Shown one piece after another: positions 13,475 to 18,656 of a stretch of DNA of 34,457 nucleotides. Within the stretch, counting starts at the first letter, position 1; the number at the start of each line of letters is the position of its first letter. Source of the DNA: a virus; the IMG/VR virus record IMGVR_UViG_3300032289_001367, positions 1-34,457 of that record; one strand, written 5' to 3'. Below the pieces are notes generated by a model that made no database searches, was not told the origin of the DNA, and saw only the letters and a program-made list of their open reading frames with translations. The translations under genes and the position numbers were made by a program.

Positions 13475-13642
13475 ATGGTTCTTGACACGGGAACACTTAT
13501 TGGAATTATGATTGCGCTCGCTGGCTCATGCTTTGTCATGGTGGTTGGTATTAGGGCTCAGGGTAAGTTACTGCAGGAAAACAACAGACTACGCAAGGAA
13601 CTGGCTGAACTTCATTACAACAAAGTAAAAGAGGGAATCTAA
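13475..13642 (+). CDS. Small membrane protein with coiled coil, holin/spanin candidate (55 aa)
   Basis: An N-terminal hydrophobic span (TLIGIMIALAGSCFVMVVGI) is followed by a charged helix LLQENNRLRKELAELH with heptad spacing. This one-span-plus-coiled-coil form is common for phage lysis accessory proteins, but also for unrelated small membrane proteins. ATG has AGGAAAGGTAGG upstream, then the K variant. The stop overlaps the next start (TAATG). Confidence 0.5.
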   Translation: MVLDTGTLIGIMIALAGSCFVMVVGIRAQGKLLQENNRLRKELAELHYNKVKEGI

Positions 13643-13824
13643 TGGAAGAAACCGAAATACTGATTGACTGTGATTTTGCTTGTAGGTTTGAGTGGATTGA
13701 GTTGTCTAGCAACTTTTTTGACATCTCCGTCTACACGCCTGCGGCGCTCGCGGTTTTGTTTGGAGTTTTAATTTACAGAGCCATTAAGAGAAAACAAGGT
13801 TCTGGACTCAATGGCAAAAAGTAA
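13642..13824 (+). CDS. Small single-span membrane protein, holin candidate (60 aa)
   Basis: An acidic N-terminal 30 residues with two Cys is followed by a hydrophobic span YTPAALAVLFGVLIYRAI and a basic tail KRKQGSGLNGKK. Topology is therefore probably N-out/C-in. It is coupled by TAATG to the previous gene and overlaps the next by 14 bp. With its neighbours at 13475 and 14005 it forms a cluster of tiny membrane proteins upstream of the transglycosylase, so a holin role is reasonable but unproven. Confidence 0.5.
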   Translation: MEETEILIDCDFACRFEWIELSSNFFDISVYTPAALAVLFGVLIYRAIKRKQGSGLNGKK

Positions 13825-14008
13825 AAAACTTGAGGGTCGGGCTGCAGAACTTTATACTTCTGGTCTGGCTATAGATAGTGTTGCGGTTGAACTGGGAGTT
13901 TGTTATAGAACTGCTAGGAAGGCTATCCGTAATGGTGGAGCGCAACTAAGAGATCCTTCTTCTCGCCTGAGGGGTAGGACTAAACCTAAAAAGAAAGGCA
14001 ACAAATGA
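13811..14008 (+). CDS. Helix-turn-helix protein (65 aa)
   Basis: AAELYTSGLAIDSVAVELGVCYRTARKAI is a resolvase/Hin-type helix-turn-helix, followed by a basic tail RLRGRTKPKKKGNK. Likely a DNA-binding regulator. The first residues MAKSKK come from a K repeat overlapping the start codon. It overlaps the upstream gene by 14 bp, and ATGA couples it to the next gene. Confidence 0.65.
   Translation: MAKSKKLEGRAAELYTSGLAIDSVAVELGVCYRTARKAIRNGGAQLRDPSSRLRGRTKPKKKGNK
13813..13827 (+). repeat. K repeat variant in a gene start
   Basis: GGCAAAAAGTAAAAA (14 of 15), beginning at the G of the ATG at 13811. Confidence 0.65.
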
Positions 14009-14157
14009 ATAACTTAAACATAGTCTGGACTGCTGTTGGAACTCTGGTACTAGGTTTTGCAACCCTAGTCTCGGCTTGGCAGGACAATATGGCTTATACG
14101 GTGGCGTTCGGTCTTACATCGATTGCCACGGCTACTTTGGCTAGTAGAGAGAAGTAA
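14005..14157 (+). CDS. Two-span mini-membrane protein, holin candidate (50 aa)
   Basis: TAVGTLVLGFATLVSA and AYTVAFGLTSIATATLA are two short hydrophobic spans with a WQDN turn between, then a REK tail. Length and layout are like small class II holins. It starts at an ATGA overlap and is followed by a strong terminator, ending the 13029-14157 operon. It lies 413 bp before the transglycosylase start. Confidence 0.55.
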   Translation: MNNLNIVWTAVGTLVLGFATLVSAWQDNMAYTVAFGLTSIATATLASREK

Positions 14158-14178
14158 GCCGAAAGGTTTGGCAAGAAG

Positions 14179-14213
14179 CCCCCTAAAGTTTGTTTGGGAC
14201 TAGGGGGTTTTTT
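14179..14213 (+). terminator. Intrinsic terminator
   Basis: CCCCCTA/TAGGGGG stem with a 15-nt loop followed by T6. Confidence 0.85.
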
Positions 14214-14230
14214 GCTGTCTCGGCGTGTCT

Positions 14231-14259
14231 TTGACTTTTTGTCAGGAAAGTGTTACTAT
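14231..14259 (+). promoter_or_regulatory. Promoter with GTCAGGAAAGT spacer word (14283 gene)
   Basis: TTGACT (14231-14236), 17 bp, TACTAT (14254-14259). GTCAGGAAAGT occupies 14241-14251. Confidence 0.7.
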
Positions 14260-14282
14260 TTAACCTAAAGGGGGGTATTTAG

Positions 14283-14393
14283 ATGAAAACCATCAAAAAA
14301 CAAATCATTTATATTTCTTGTTGGAAATGCGGTAAATCTATGGCTGTAGACGAGAGAGATTACAGAAATGGGCTTATTTGCGAGGATTGCTGA
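14283..14393 (+). CDS. Zinc-ribbon micropeptide (36 aa)
   Basis: 36 codons with AAAGGGGGG upstream and a good promoter. CWKCGK near residue 14 and a terminal CEDC form a complete four-Cys CxxC...CxxC zinc ribbon. One of several such miniproteins in this window (5181, 7447, 8474, 8769, 16229, 16502). Confidence 0.6.
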   Translation: MKTIKKQIIYISCWKCGKSMAVDERDYRNGLICEDC

Positions 14394-14569
14394 GCCAAAA
14401 CTCTACTTTCCTGCACTAATTGTGGTAACCTAGTACCAATGAACGACCAAATGACTTACGACTTAAGGACGCATTAGAAAGGTAGTTGTAATACCTGTCT
14501 CCCCAGAGCGGGTGGCACGGGTTGGCTAATTGAGCAACCTTGTCTCTGTCCCCTAACAAAGGAAAATCA
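14394..14569 (+). promoter_or_regulatory. Structured leader of the transglycosylase gene
   Basis: This 176-bp gene-free stretch contains stem-loops TGGTA/TACCA (14422-14437), AGGTA/TACCT and GGTTG/CAACC, and GC-rich blocks with little T-richness. Length and place suggest a regulatory 5' leader. The GCAC...GCTAA segment near the end faintly resembles the 3' core of c-di-AMP (ydaO-yuaA) riboswitches, which often precede cell-wall hydrolase genes in Actinobacteria. The match is too weak to assign. ACTTTCCTGCAC near its start is a partial reverse GTCAGGAAAGT word. Confidence 0.35.
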
Positions 14570-15172
14570 ATGCACAAATCAAACAATAGAGTTGTCGAAA
14601 AAATAGTAAGTGTCTTAATTGCGGTGGTATTCGTATCCGCTTTCTCTACATATATCCAAGCATCAAACGCACAACAGACAATGAAAAGTGAAGATGAAGT
14701 AAGAGCCCAGATTGAAGAAGAAATCGAGGCGCATAAAGTAAAAATTAGGAACCTAGAGTTGAAGAAGTTCTCTGAGCAGAAGACTCCTTTCACCGATGAA
14801 GAGTTAGCCAAGATGCTAAGCACCGTTGGGTTTGAAGGTAAGGCACTCAAAGTAGCGTGGGCAGTTGTGAAGAAAGAATCAAATGGACGCCCCCTAGCCT
14901 TTAATGGCAATGTTAAAACAGGAGACAACTCATACGGTATATTCCAAATCAACATGATTGGTGGGCTAGGCGTAGCACGGCGTGATAAGTACGAACTTAA
15001 CTCCAATAAAGACTTGTTCGACCCAGTTGTCAATGCCCAGATTGCCTATCACATGAGTAATGCAGGAAGCAATTGGTCGTCATGGGGTGTAGGCACATTC
15101 CCTTATAATGGTAATACCGAGCAAAGCAATTTTAATCTATGGATTACAAAGTTCCCAGAAAGGGGATTTTAA
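14570..15172 (+). CDS. Membrane-anchored lytic transglycosylase, SLT-like (200 aa)
   Basis: Residues about 10-30 form a signal anchor (VSVLIAVVFVSAFSTYI), followed by a charged coiled coil (40-70). The catalytic domain starts near 77: AWAVVKKESNGRP holds the family Glu (E103), then GDNSYGIFQINM and the ending NAQIAYHMSNAGSNWSSWG are classic Slt/lysozyme-like motifs. It would cleave murein glycan strands from outside the membrane. ATG 14570 has AAAGGA at 5 nt. The in-frame TTG 14540 is rejected. TAATG couples it to the next gene. It is likely the main lysin of this phage. Confidence 0.9.
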   Translation: MHKSNNRVVEKIVSVLIAVVFVSAFSTYIQASNAQQTMKSEDEVRAQIEEEIEAHKVKIRNLELKKFSEQKTPFTDEELAKMLSTVGFEGKALKVAWAVVKKESNGRPLAFNGNVKTGDNSYGIFQINMIGGLGVARRDKYELNSNKDLFDPVVNAQIAYHMSNAGSNWSSWGVGTFPYNGNTEQSNFNLWITKFPERGF

Positions 15173-15618
15173 TGAGCGATGAACTAAACCAAGAAGAACC
15201 AACTAGGTGGGAAATGCCGTCTGAGCCTGAAGCCCCTGCGGTTGAAGAAGTTGTTGATACTCCAGCAGAACCAGAACCAGAAGCAGAGCCAGTTGTTGAA
15301 GTTGTTTCTGCTCCAGCAGAACCTGCGGCTGAAGTAGCAAAAAGTAAAAAACCTGCAGCAGCACCAGATTACCAAGATGGAGAAGTTGTTGTGTTGTCTA
15401 AGCTAGTCCTGAGCAGCAATGAACGAAACTCTAGGTCAGTTGCTTTAGTTCAAGAACAATTAGTTGCTAAAGGGTATGCCGATGTTGACCTAGATAAACG
15501 AGGTTGGTACAAAGAGAATACTCACAAAGCACTGTTAGATTTCTGCGGTGATGAAGGTATTAACGAGTCCACAGTAAGAAAGTTGTTCGTTAATACAAAG
15601 GTTTCAATAGCCTACTAA
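15172..15618 (+). CDS. Peptidoglycan-binding-like protein with acidic linker (148 aa)
   Basis: Residues 8-65 are a low-complexity Glu/Pro/Val/Ala linker, ending in a segment AKSKKPAA encoded by an exact K repeat. The C-terminal 75 residues (SVALVQEQLVAKGYADVDLD, then a GWYKENTHKALLDFC core) match the peptidoglycan-binding domain 1 plan. Coupling to the transglycosylase suggests the two act together at the cell wall. There is no signal peptide, so export would need a holin. ATG 15172 has AAAGGGG at 6 nt. Terminator directly after. Confidence 0.78.
   Translation: MSDELNQEEPTRWEMPSEPEAPAVEEVVDTPAEPEPEAEPVVEVVSAPAEPAAEVAKSKKPAAAPDYQDGEVVVLSKLVLSSNERNSRSVALVQEQLVAKGYADVDLDKRGWYKENTHKALLDFCGDEGINESTVRKLFVNTKVSIAY
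15336..15350 (+). repeat. K repeat inside the peptidoglycan-binding gene
   Basis: Exact AGCAAAAAGTAAAAA encoding AKSKK in the linker. Confidence 0.8.
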
Positions 15619-15621
15619 AAC

Positions 15622-15652
15622 AAAAAAGCCCCCTTATGAGGGGGGCTTTTTT
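15622..15652. terminator. Bidirectional terminator
   Basis: AAAAAAGCCCCC/GGGGGCTTTTTT with a 7-nt loop between convergent genes. It can serve both strands. Confidence 0.9.
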
Positions 15653-15664
15653 ATAGAGCTTTAA

Positions 15665-15811
15665 TTACTTTCTAGCTTTCTTTACCTCAAAGGTTACGGG
15701 AACTAGTTCAAGGTTTAGAGTTGGTAGCACTGCGGTTCGTATTAAGTCCATTAAAGCAAACTCATTTAATTCGTAGCCTTCTACTTGGAAGCTGATTGAA
15801 TGTTTAGTCAT
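15665..15811 (-). CDS. Small leftward protein (48 aa)
   Basis: On the reverse strand. The start at 15811 (MTKHSISFQVEGYE...) has AAAAAAGGGG at 6 nt and is preferred to an upstream ATG at 15859. The product is a small alpha/beta unit ending in a basic KKARK. Not recognised. It has its own promoter and ends at the shared terminator. Confidence 0.55.
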   Translation of the reverse strand: MTKHSISFQVEGYELNEFALMDLIRTAVLPTLNLELVPVTFEVKKARK

Positions 15812-15859
15812 CTTATTCCCCTTTTTTATGCCCCGCCTCTTGCGGTGCTTATGAAACAT

Positions 15860-15889
15860 ATCTTACATCCATACTAAAGAGCTTGTCAA
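15860..15889 (-). promoter_or_regulatory. Leftward promoter for the 15811 gene
   Basis: Reverse strand TTGACA (15884-15889), 18 bp, TAAGAT (15860-15865). Confidence 0.65.
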
Positions 15890-15949
15890 GTATTTAATAT
15901 GTTATGTGTCTAGTTATGCGGTAGCTCGGTTCTATTAGCTGCAAAAGTT

Positions 15950-15964
15950 TTTTTACTTTTTGCT
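15950..15964 (-). repeat. K repeat, solo reverse copy
   Basis: Exact AGCAAAAAGTAAAAA on the reverse strand, upstream of the leftward promoter. No M2 word nearby. Confidence 0.8.
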
Positions 15965-15991
15965 AACCAGCTTCAGAGGACAAACTTAGAC

Positions 15992-16018
15992 AAAAAAGAA
16001 AGGCTACTTTCGTAGCCT
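15992..16018 (-). terminator. Leftward intrinsic terminator
   Basis: On the reverse strand AGGCTAC-GAAA-GTAGCCT is followed by TTCTTTTTT. It closes the 16390-16037 operon. Confidence 0.9.
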
Positions 16019-16036
16019 CTCTCTTGCCATAATTCT

Positions 16037-16228
16037 TTACACTAGGTTAGGGATAGACCTATGAAGTCTGCCCCATACGATTAGGGTAGATGTTTCATCA
16101 GTTAGAGTGCCGTCTAATCTTGCTTGGTCAATAATATCTTCTACGGTGCTAAGGAGCGGGTACTTAGCGATTAACTCTAGTGCCGTAGTGATTCCCTGCT
16201 CTTTAGTCGTAACTATTACTCTAGCCAT
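16037..16228 (-). CDS. Hypothetical leftward protein (63 aa)
   Basis: Reverse strand, ATG directly abutting the stop of the upstream gene (TAAATG). The sequence is mixed alpha/beta (ARVIVTTKEQGITTALELIA, later STLIVWGRLHR). Not recognised. Probably translated by coupling with the zinc-ribbon gene at 16390 and terminated at 15992-16018. Confidence 0.55.
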   Translation of the reverse strand: MARVIVTTKEQGITTALELIAKYPLLSTVEDIIDQARLDGTLTDETSTLIVWGRLHRSIPNLV

Positions 16229-16390
16229 TTAGTTGCCCTCCTCTAGTCCTAGCATCTTGCGGTGTAGCAACCCGCCCTCTGTATATACCTGCATTCCCCC
16301 TTGTGCTTGCTCTGTTGTTGCGTAGCAGTGGATGCATAGTCCTTGCGGTTGAACCGCTAACGGGTAAGTGTTGCATTGTGTGCACTTCAT
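16229..16390 (-). CDS. Leftward zinc-ribbon miniprotein (53 aa)
   Basis: Reverse strand, MKCTQCNTYPLAV then CIHCYAT: a CxxC...CxxC zinc ribbon in the first 24 residues, with a Gly/Glu/Leu-rich tail. ACAAGGGGGAAACTA precedes ATG. Its TAA abuts the next ATG. The promoter is part of a duplicated block. Confidence 0.62.
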   Translation of the reverse strand: MKCTQCNTYPLAVQPQGLCIHCYATTEQAQGGMQVYTEGGLLHRKMLGLEEGN

Positions 16391-16400
16391 TAGTTTCCCC

Positions 16401-16489
16401 CTTGTGCTTATGAGATAAGACTATAATACTTTTATAGGCTTGTCAAGTGCATAACACTTAGCATGCGGTGCTCTCTATCAAGTACCTAA
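16401..16489 (-). repeat. Duplicated leftward promoter block, copy 1
   Basis: Contains CTTGTGCTTATGAGATAA (16401-16418), the reverse -35 TGTCAA (16441-16446) and GTGCTCTCT..AAGTACCTAA (16468-16489). The same three blocks recur at 16671-16758 with spacing equal to within 1 bp. Confidence 0.8.
16418..16446 (-). promoter_or_regulatory. Leftward promoter for the 16390-16037 operon
   Basis: Reverse TTGACA (16441-16446) with TAGTCT at 17 bp or TATAGT at 15 bp. Start of the duplicated block. Confidence 0.6.
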
Positions 16490-16501
16490 CACAAGCCTTG
16501 T

Positions 16502-16639
16502 TTAGACTTGGCACTCTCTGTAAAGATCTTTCCCACACTCCATGCAAAAAACAAGAAAGCATTTACTTCCGTCTAGGTGTATGCAAGGCACAAAACCTTG
16601 CTCGTTACTAATACATTCTGTTTTCACTATTGCACTCAT
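16502..16639 (-). CDS. Leftward Cys-rich miniprotein (45 aa)
   Basis: Reverse strand. Five to six Cys within 45 residues, including CMECGK near residue 33 and a terminal ECQV, so a zinc or disulfide core is likely. AAAAAAGGGGAAAGAG lies upstream of ATG 16639. It has its own copy of the duplicated promoter. Not assigned to a family. Confidence 0.58.
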   Translation of the reverse strand: MSAIVKTECISNEQGFVPCIHLDGSKCFLVFCMECGKDLYRECQV

Positions 16640-16670
16640 GATGTTTCTCTTTCCCCTTTTTTAAGCACCC

Positions 16671-16758
16671 CTTGTGCTTATGAGATAACAATATACTAGG
16701 TACATAGACTTGTCAAGTGTGTAACCCCAGCGTGTCGTGCTCTCTGTTAAGTACCTAA
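16671..16758 (-). repeat. Duplicated leftward promoter block, copy 2
   Basis: Identical CTTGTGCTTATGAGATAA (16671-16688), reverse -35 at 16711-16716, and GTGCTCTCT..AAGTACCTAA (16737-16758). Confidence 0.8.
16688..16716 (-). promoter_or_regulatory. Leftward promoter for the 16639 gene
   Basis: Reverse TTGACA (16711-16716), 17 bp, TATTGT (16688-16693); TATATT at 15 bp is an alternative. Confidence 0.6.
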
Positions 16759-16801
16759 TAAAAGACTCTTTAATAAAGGATATTTATCCTAGATAGTCTA
16801 A

Positions 16802-16852
16802 TGAAACCTTACTCACTAGTAACTTAGTGAAACCTACTCACTAGTAACTTAG
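16802..16852 (+). repeat. Two tandem 25-26 bp repeats
   Basis: TGAAACCT(T)ACTCACTAGTAACTTAG occurs twice back to back (16802-16827, 16828-16852), differing by one T. It lies in the gene-free stretch 16760-17128 between the leftward island and the virion module. Confidence 0.85.
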
Positions 16853-16940
16853 CCAAAGAGGGGTATTAACCCATTGACTAGATACACCCTAACCAGCCAA
16901 GTAAGAGCGTGAGATAGTAATAATATAAGTAAGAAAGTAG

Positions 16941-16963
16941 ACTTGAGTCGAGGTGACTCAAGT
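16941..16963. repeat. Perfect inverted repeat
   Basis: ACTTGAGTC-GAGGT-GACTCAAGT, 9-bp arms with a 5-nt centre. It could be an operator or a hairpin. TTTATT follows, so a weak terminator is possible. Confidence 0.65.
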
Positions 16964-16974
16964 TTATTAAAAAA

Positions 16975-16986
16975 GTTTCCGGAAAC
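16975..16986. repeat. 12-bp palindrome
   Basis: GTTTCCGGAAAC, a perfect palindrome 11 bp after the 16941 inverted repeat. Possible dimeric regulator site. No gene is seen from 16760 to 17128. Confidence 0.55.
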
Positions 16987-17128
16987 GATTTAGAAAATGT
17001 CCGAAACCATACAGAGCCGTCTCACAGGCCAAAACCAAATAATGGAAACCTTCATGTTTTCTTTCTTTTCGTCCAATAATCAATCCCCTCTCCCTGTACG
17101 ACATCTCAAAACAATGTAAAATAAAGGA

Positions 17129-17629
17129 GTGAAAAACAAACCAAAACTACCTAAGGAAGAGATTAAGTTTTTGCTATCTCTTTCTCAGGGGGCATTTACT
17201 GCTCGCCTCCGCTCCCTCTGGGAAGCAGGCTGGTCACTTGGGATTATCGCTGAGTCCTTTACTCCGCCTAAACCAAAATCAACTATCCATTTCTGGGTCA
17301 AAAATGCCGCTCAACAAGAGCAAATAAAGCCTATTCCAGAAACTCCATCTAAGTCTTTAACAGTTCTATCCCCTATCTCTGACACTCCTAGGCTACGTTC
17401 TATATCCCTAGGCGTACCTCCAGAGCTAAAACCTCGTTTAAAACACCTCTCAAGCCTTTCTAGACGCTATAGAGCAAAGAGCGCAGCAAATAGCGAACTA
17501 GCCATAGCCAATAGCGAACTGACAGAACTTGCAAAGAGCCTTCACAGTAGAGGCGTCTCAACCGCTGCTATTGCTGAAGCCGCTGGAGTTACTTACAGAG
17601 CGATGGCTAGAAGAATAAGCAATGGCTAA
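17129..17629 (+). CDS. HTH-containing protein, possible small terminase-like (166 aa)
   Basis: It starts at GTG inside AAAGGAGTG, so the ribosome site is very close and the true start is uncertain. Residues about 18-60 (LRSLWEAGWSLGIIAESF... STIHFWVK) and the C-terminal ALHSRG-like segment with AIAEAAGVTYRAMARRI both look like helix-turn-helix units. A repeated ANSEL motif lies between. Its place as first gene of the virion module would fit a DNA-packaging recognition (small terminase) or regulatory protein. No large terminase follows, so this is inference only. Confidence 0.55.
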   Translation: MKNKPKLPKEEIKFLLSLSQGAFTARLRSLWEAGWSLGIIAESFTPPKPKSTIHFWVKNAAQQEQIKPIPETPSKSLTVLSPISDTPRLRSISLGVPPELKPRLKHLSSLSRRYRAKSAANSELAIANSELTELAKSLHSRGVSTAAIAEAAGVTYRAMARRISNG

Positions 17630-17969
17630 GACATATAAAAACTCTTCAGGAACATACTTAGAAAAAGACTTAGTTGTTGCCATCTGGCTAAACCCAGAAA
17701 AACAAGGTTCTAGACCAAACGCTAGACGCTTAGAAACAATTACTTCTAAAGAGTCTCCTCACCCAATCGCTTTTCCTATAGCACTTCTTAAGAAAAATAA
17801 AGTCTGGGCTTCTTTCCCTATAGCAGTAAAAACAGAAGACATAGATGTATGGTTGACCCCCAAAGGTGCTTCTAGAGAAAAACCTCTTCTAGTTCCTTTA
17901 ACAATTGCTAAATCATTTCTGGGCTGGGAAGATTTTTACATACCTTCCGAGTACAAGGGGGTCGTGTGA
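17622..17969 (+). CDS. Hypothetical protein (115 aa)
   Basis: Overlaps the HTH gene by 8 bp and the next gene by 4 bp. Beta-rich (VVAIWLNPE, WASFPIAVKTEDIDVWLTP, LLVPLTIAKSFL), soluble, no Cys. Not recognised. Tight overlaps imply co-translation in the virion operon; it may be a small structural or connector-associated protein. Confidence 0.55.
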   Translation: MAKTYKNSSGTYLEKDLVVAIWLNPEKQGSRPNARRLETITSKESPHPIAFPIALLKKNKVWASFPIAVKTEDIDVWLTPKGASREKPLLVPLTIAKSFLGWEDFYIPSEYKGVV

Positions 17970-18325
17970 AAGTAGTGGCAGACGTGTTCCCAGCAATGGT
18001 TGCCCTAGCCCTACCAGGCTCTTTAGAAGATATAAATGACCTTCTTCCTAAAGGTGCCTCTCCTGCAGGTACTAGGCACGTAGATAGATGTAGAGCAATT
18101 CTGCTCAACAACAAACTTGTAATTGCTGTAGACACCCCTACAGGCGCCAACGTGGTTTTTAACGAGACATATGTTTCTCATAGCAAGATAGATAGAATCC
18201 ACAGGGTTACCACCGAATCAGGAAAACTTATTGCATTCAGTAAAGACGACAACTGCGGTTGCGGTTCCAGATTGAGGTCTTGGAATCCCTACGGCTCAAT
18301 CATTACAGTTGGAGGGGAAGAGTAG
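17966..18325 (+). CDS. Conserved hypothetical protein with CGCGSR motif (119 aa)
   Basis: GTG start overlapping the upstream stop (GTGA). The C-terminal NCGCGSRLRSWNPYG and a central AILLNNKLVIAVDT resemble small proteins encoded just upstream of the portal in actinobacterial phages. Function unknown. Two close Cys may bind metal. The next ATG follows its stop directly. Confidence 0.58.
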   Translation: MKVVADVFPAMVALALPGSLEDINDLLPKGASPAGTRHVDRCRAILLNNKLVIAVDTPTGANVVFNETYVSHSKIDRIHRVTTESGKLIAFSKDDNCGCGSRLRSWNPYGSIITVGGEE

Positions 18326-18616
18326 ATGAATAACTTTTTTGAACTGTTGGTCGCAGGTCTTGCGACCTACAGAATCGCAAGGCTTGTAGTAGTAGATGAG
18401 ATTTTTTCTAGACCAAGAAATGCAATCTGGAAAAAGTTTCCTCCAGAGAGGTCAAAGTTTGGTTATCTGTTCACCTGCATGTGGTGTACATCAGTTTGGG
18501 TCGCATCACTACTTGAAATATCACGTATGATTATCCCTAATGTAGTACATCCAGTAGGGATTGTTTTAGCAATCTCTGCTATTGCTGGTTTGCTGGCTGC
18601 GTATGAGGAAAAATGA
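18326..18616 (+). CDS. DUF1360-like membrane protein (96 aa)
   Basis: ELLVAGLATYRIARLVVVDEIF at the N-terminus, the FTCMWCTSVWVASL centre and a final hydrophobic span (VGIVLAISAIAGLLAA) follow the DUF1360 family found in Actinobacteria, Firmicutes and their phages. Two or three membrane segments with a CxxC in the middle one. Family role unknown. The ribosome site is GGAGGGGAAG. It ends 40 nt before the chosen portal start. Confidence 0.72.
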   Translation: MNNFFELLVAGLATYRIARLVVVDEIFSRPRNAIWKKFPPERSKFGYLFTCMWCTSVWVASLLEISRMIIPNVVHPVGIVLAISAIAGLLAAYEEK

Positions 18617-18656
18617 AGACTCCTCTACTCCGCCACAGAGACGAGGAGTTAAAAGG

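Noticed and set aside
16802-16852. CRISPR-like repeat
   Set aside because: Only two units directly in tandem with no spacers.
18603-18605. ATG 18603 as portal start
   Set aside because: It overlaps the DUF1360 gene and lacks a ribosome site, whereas GTG 18657 has GAGGAG at 8 nt. Not fully excluded.
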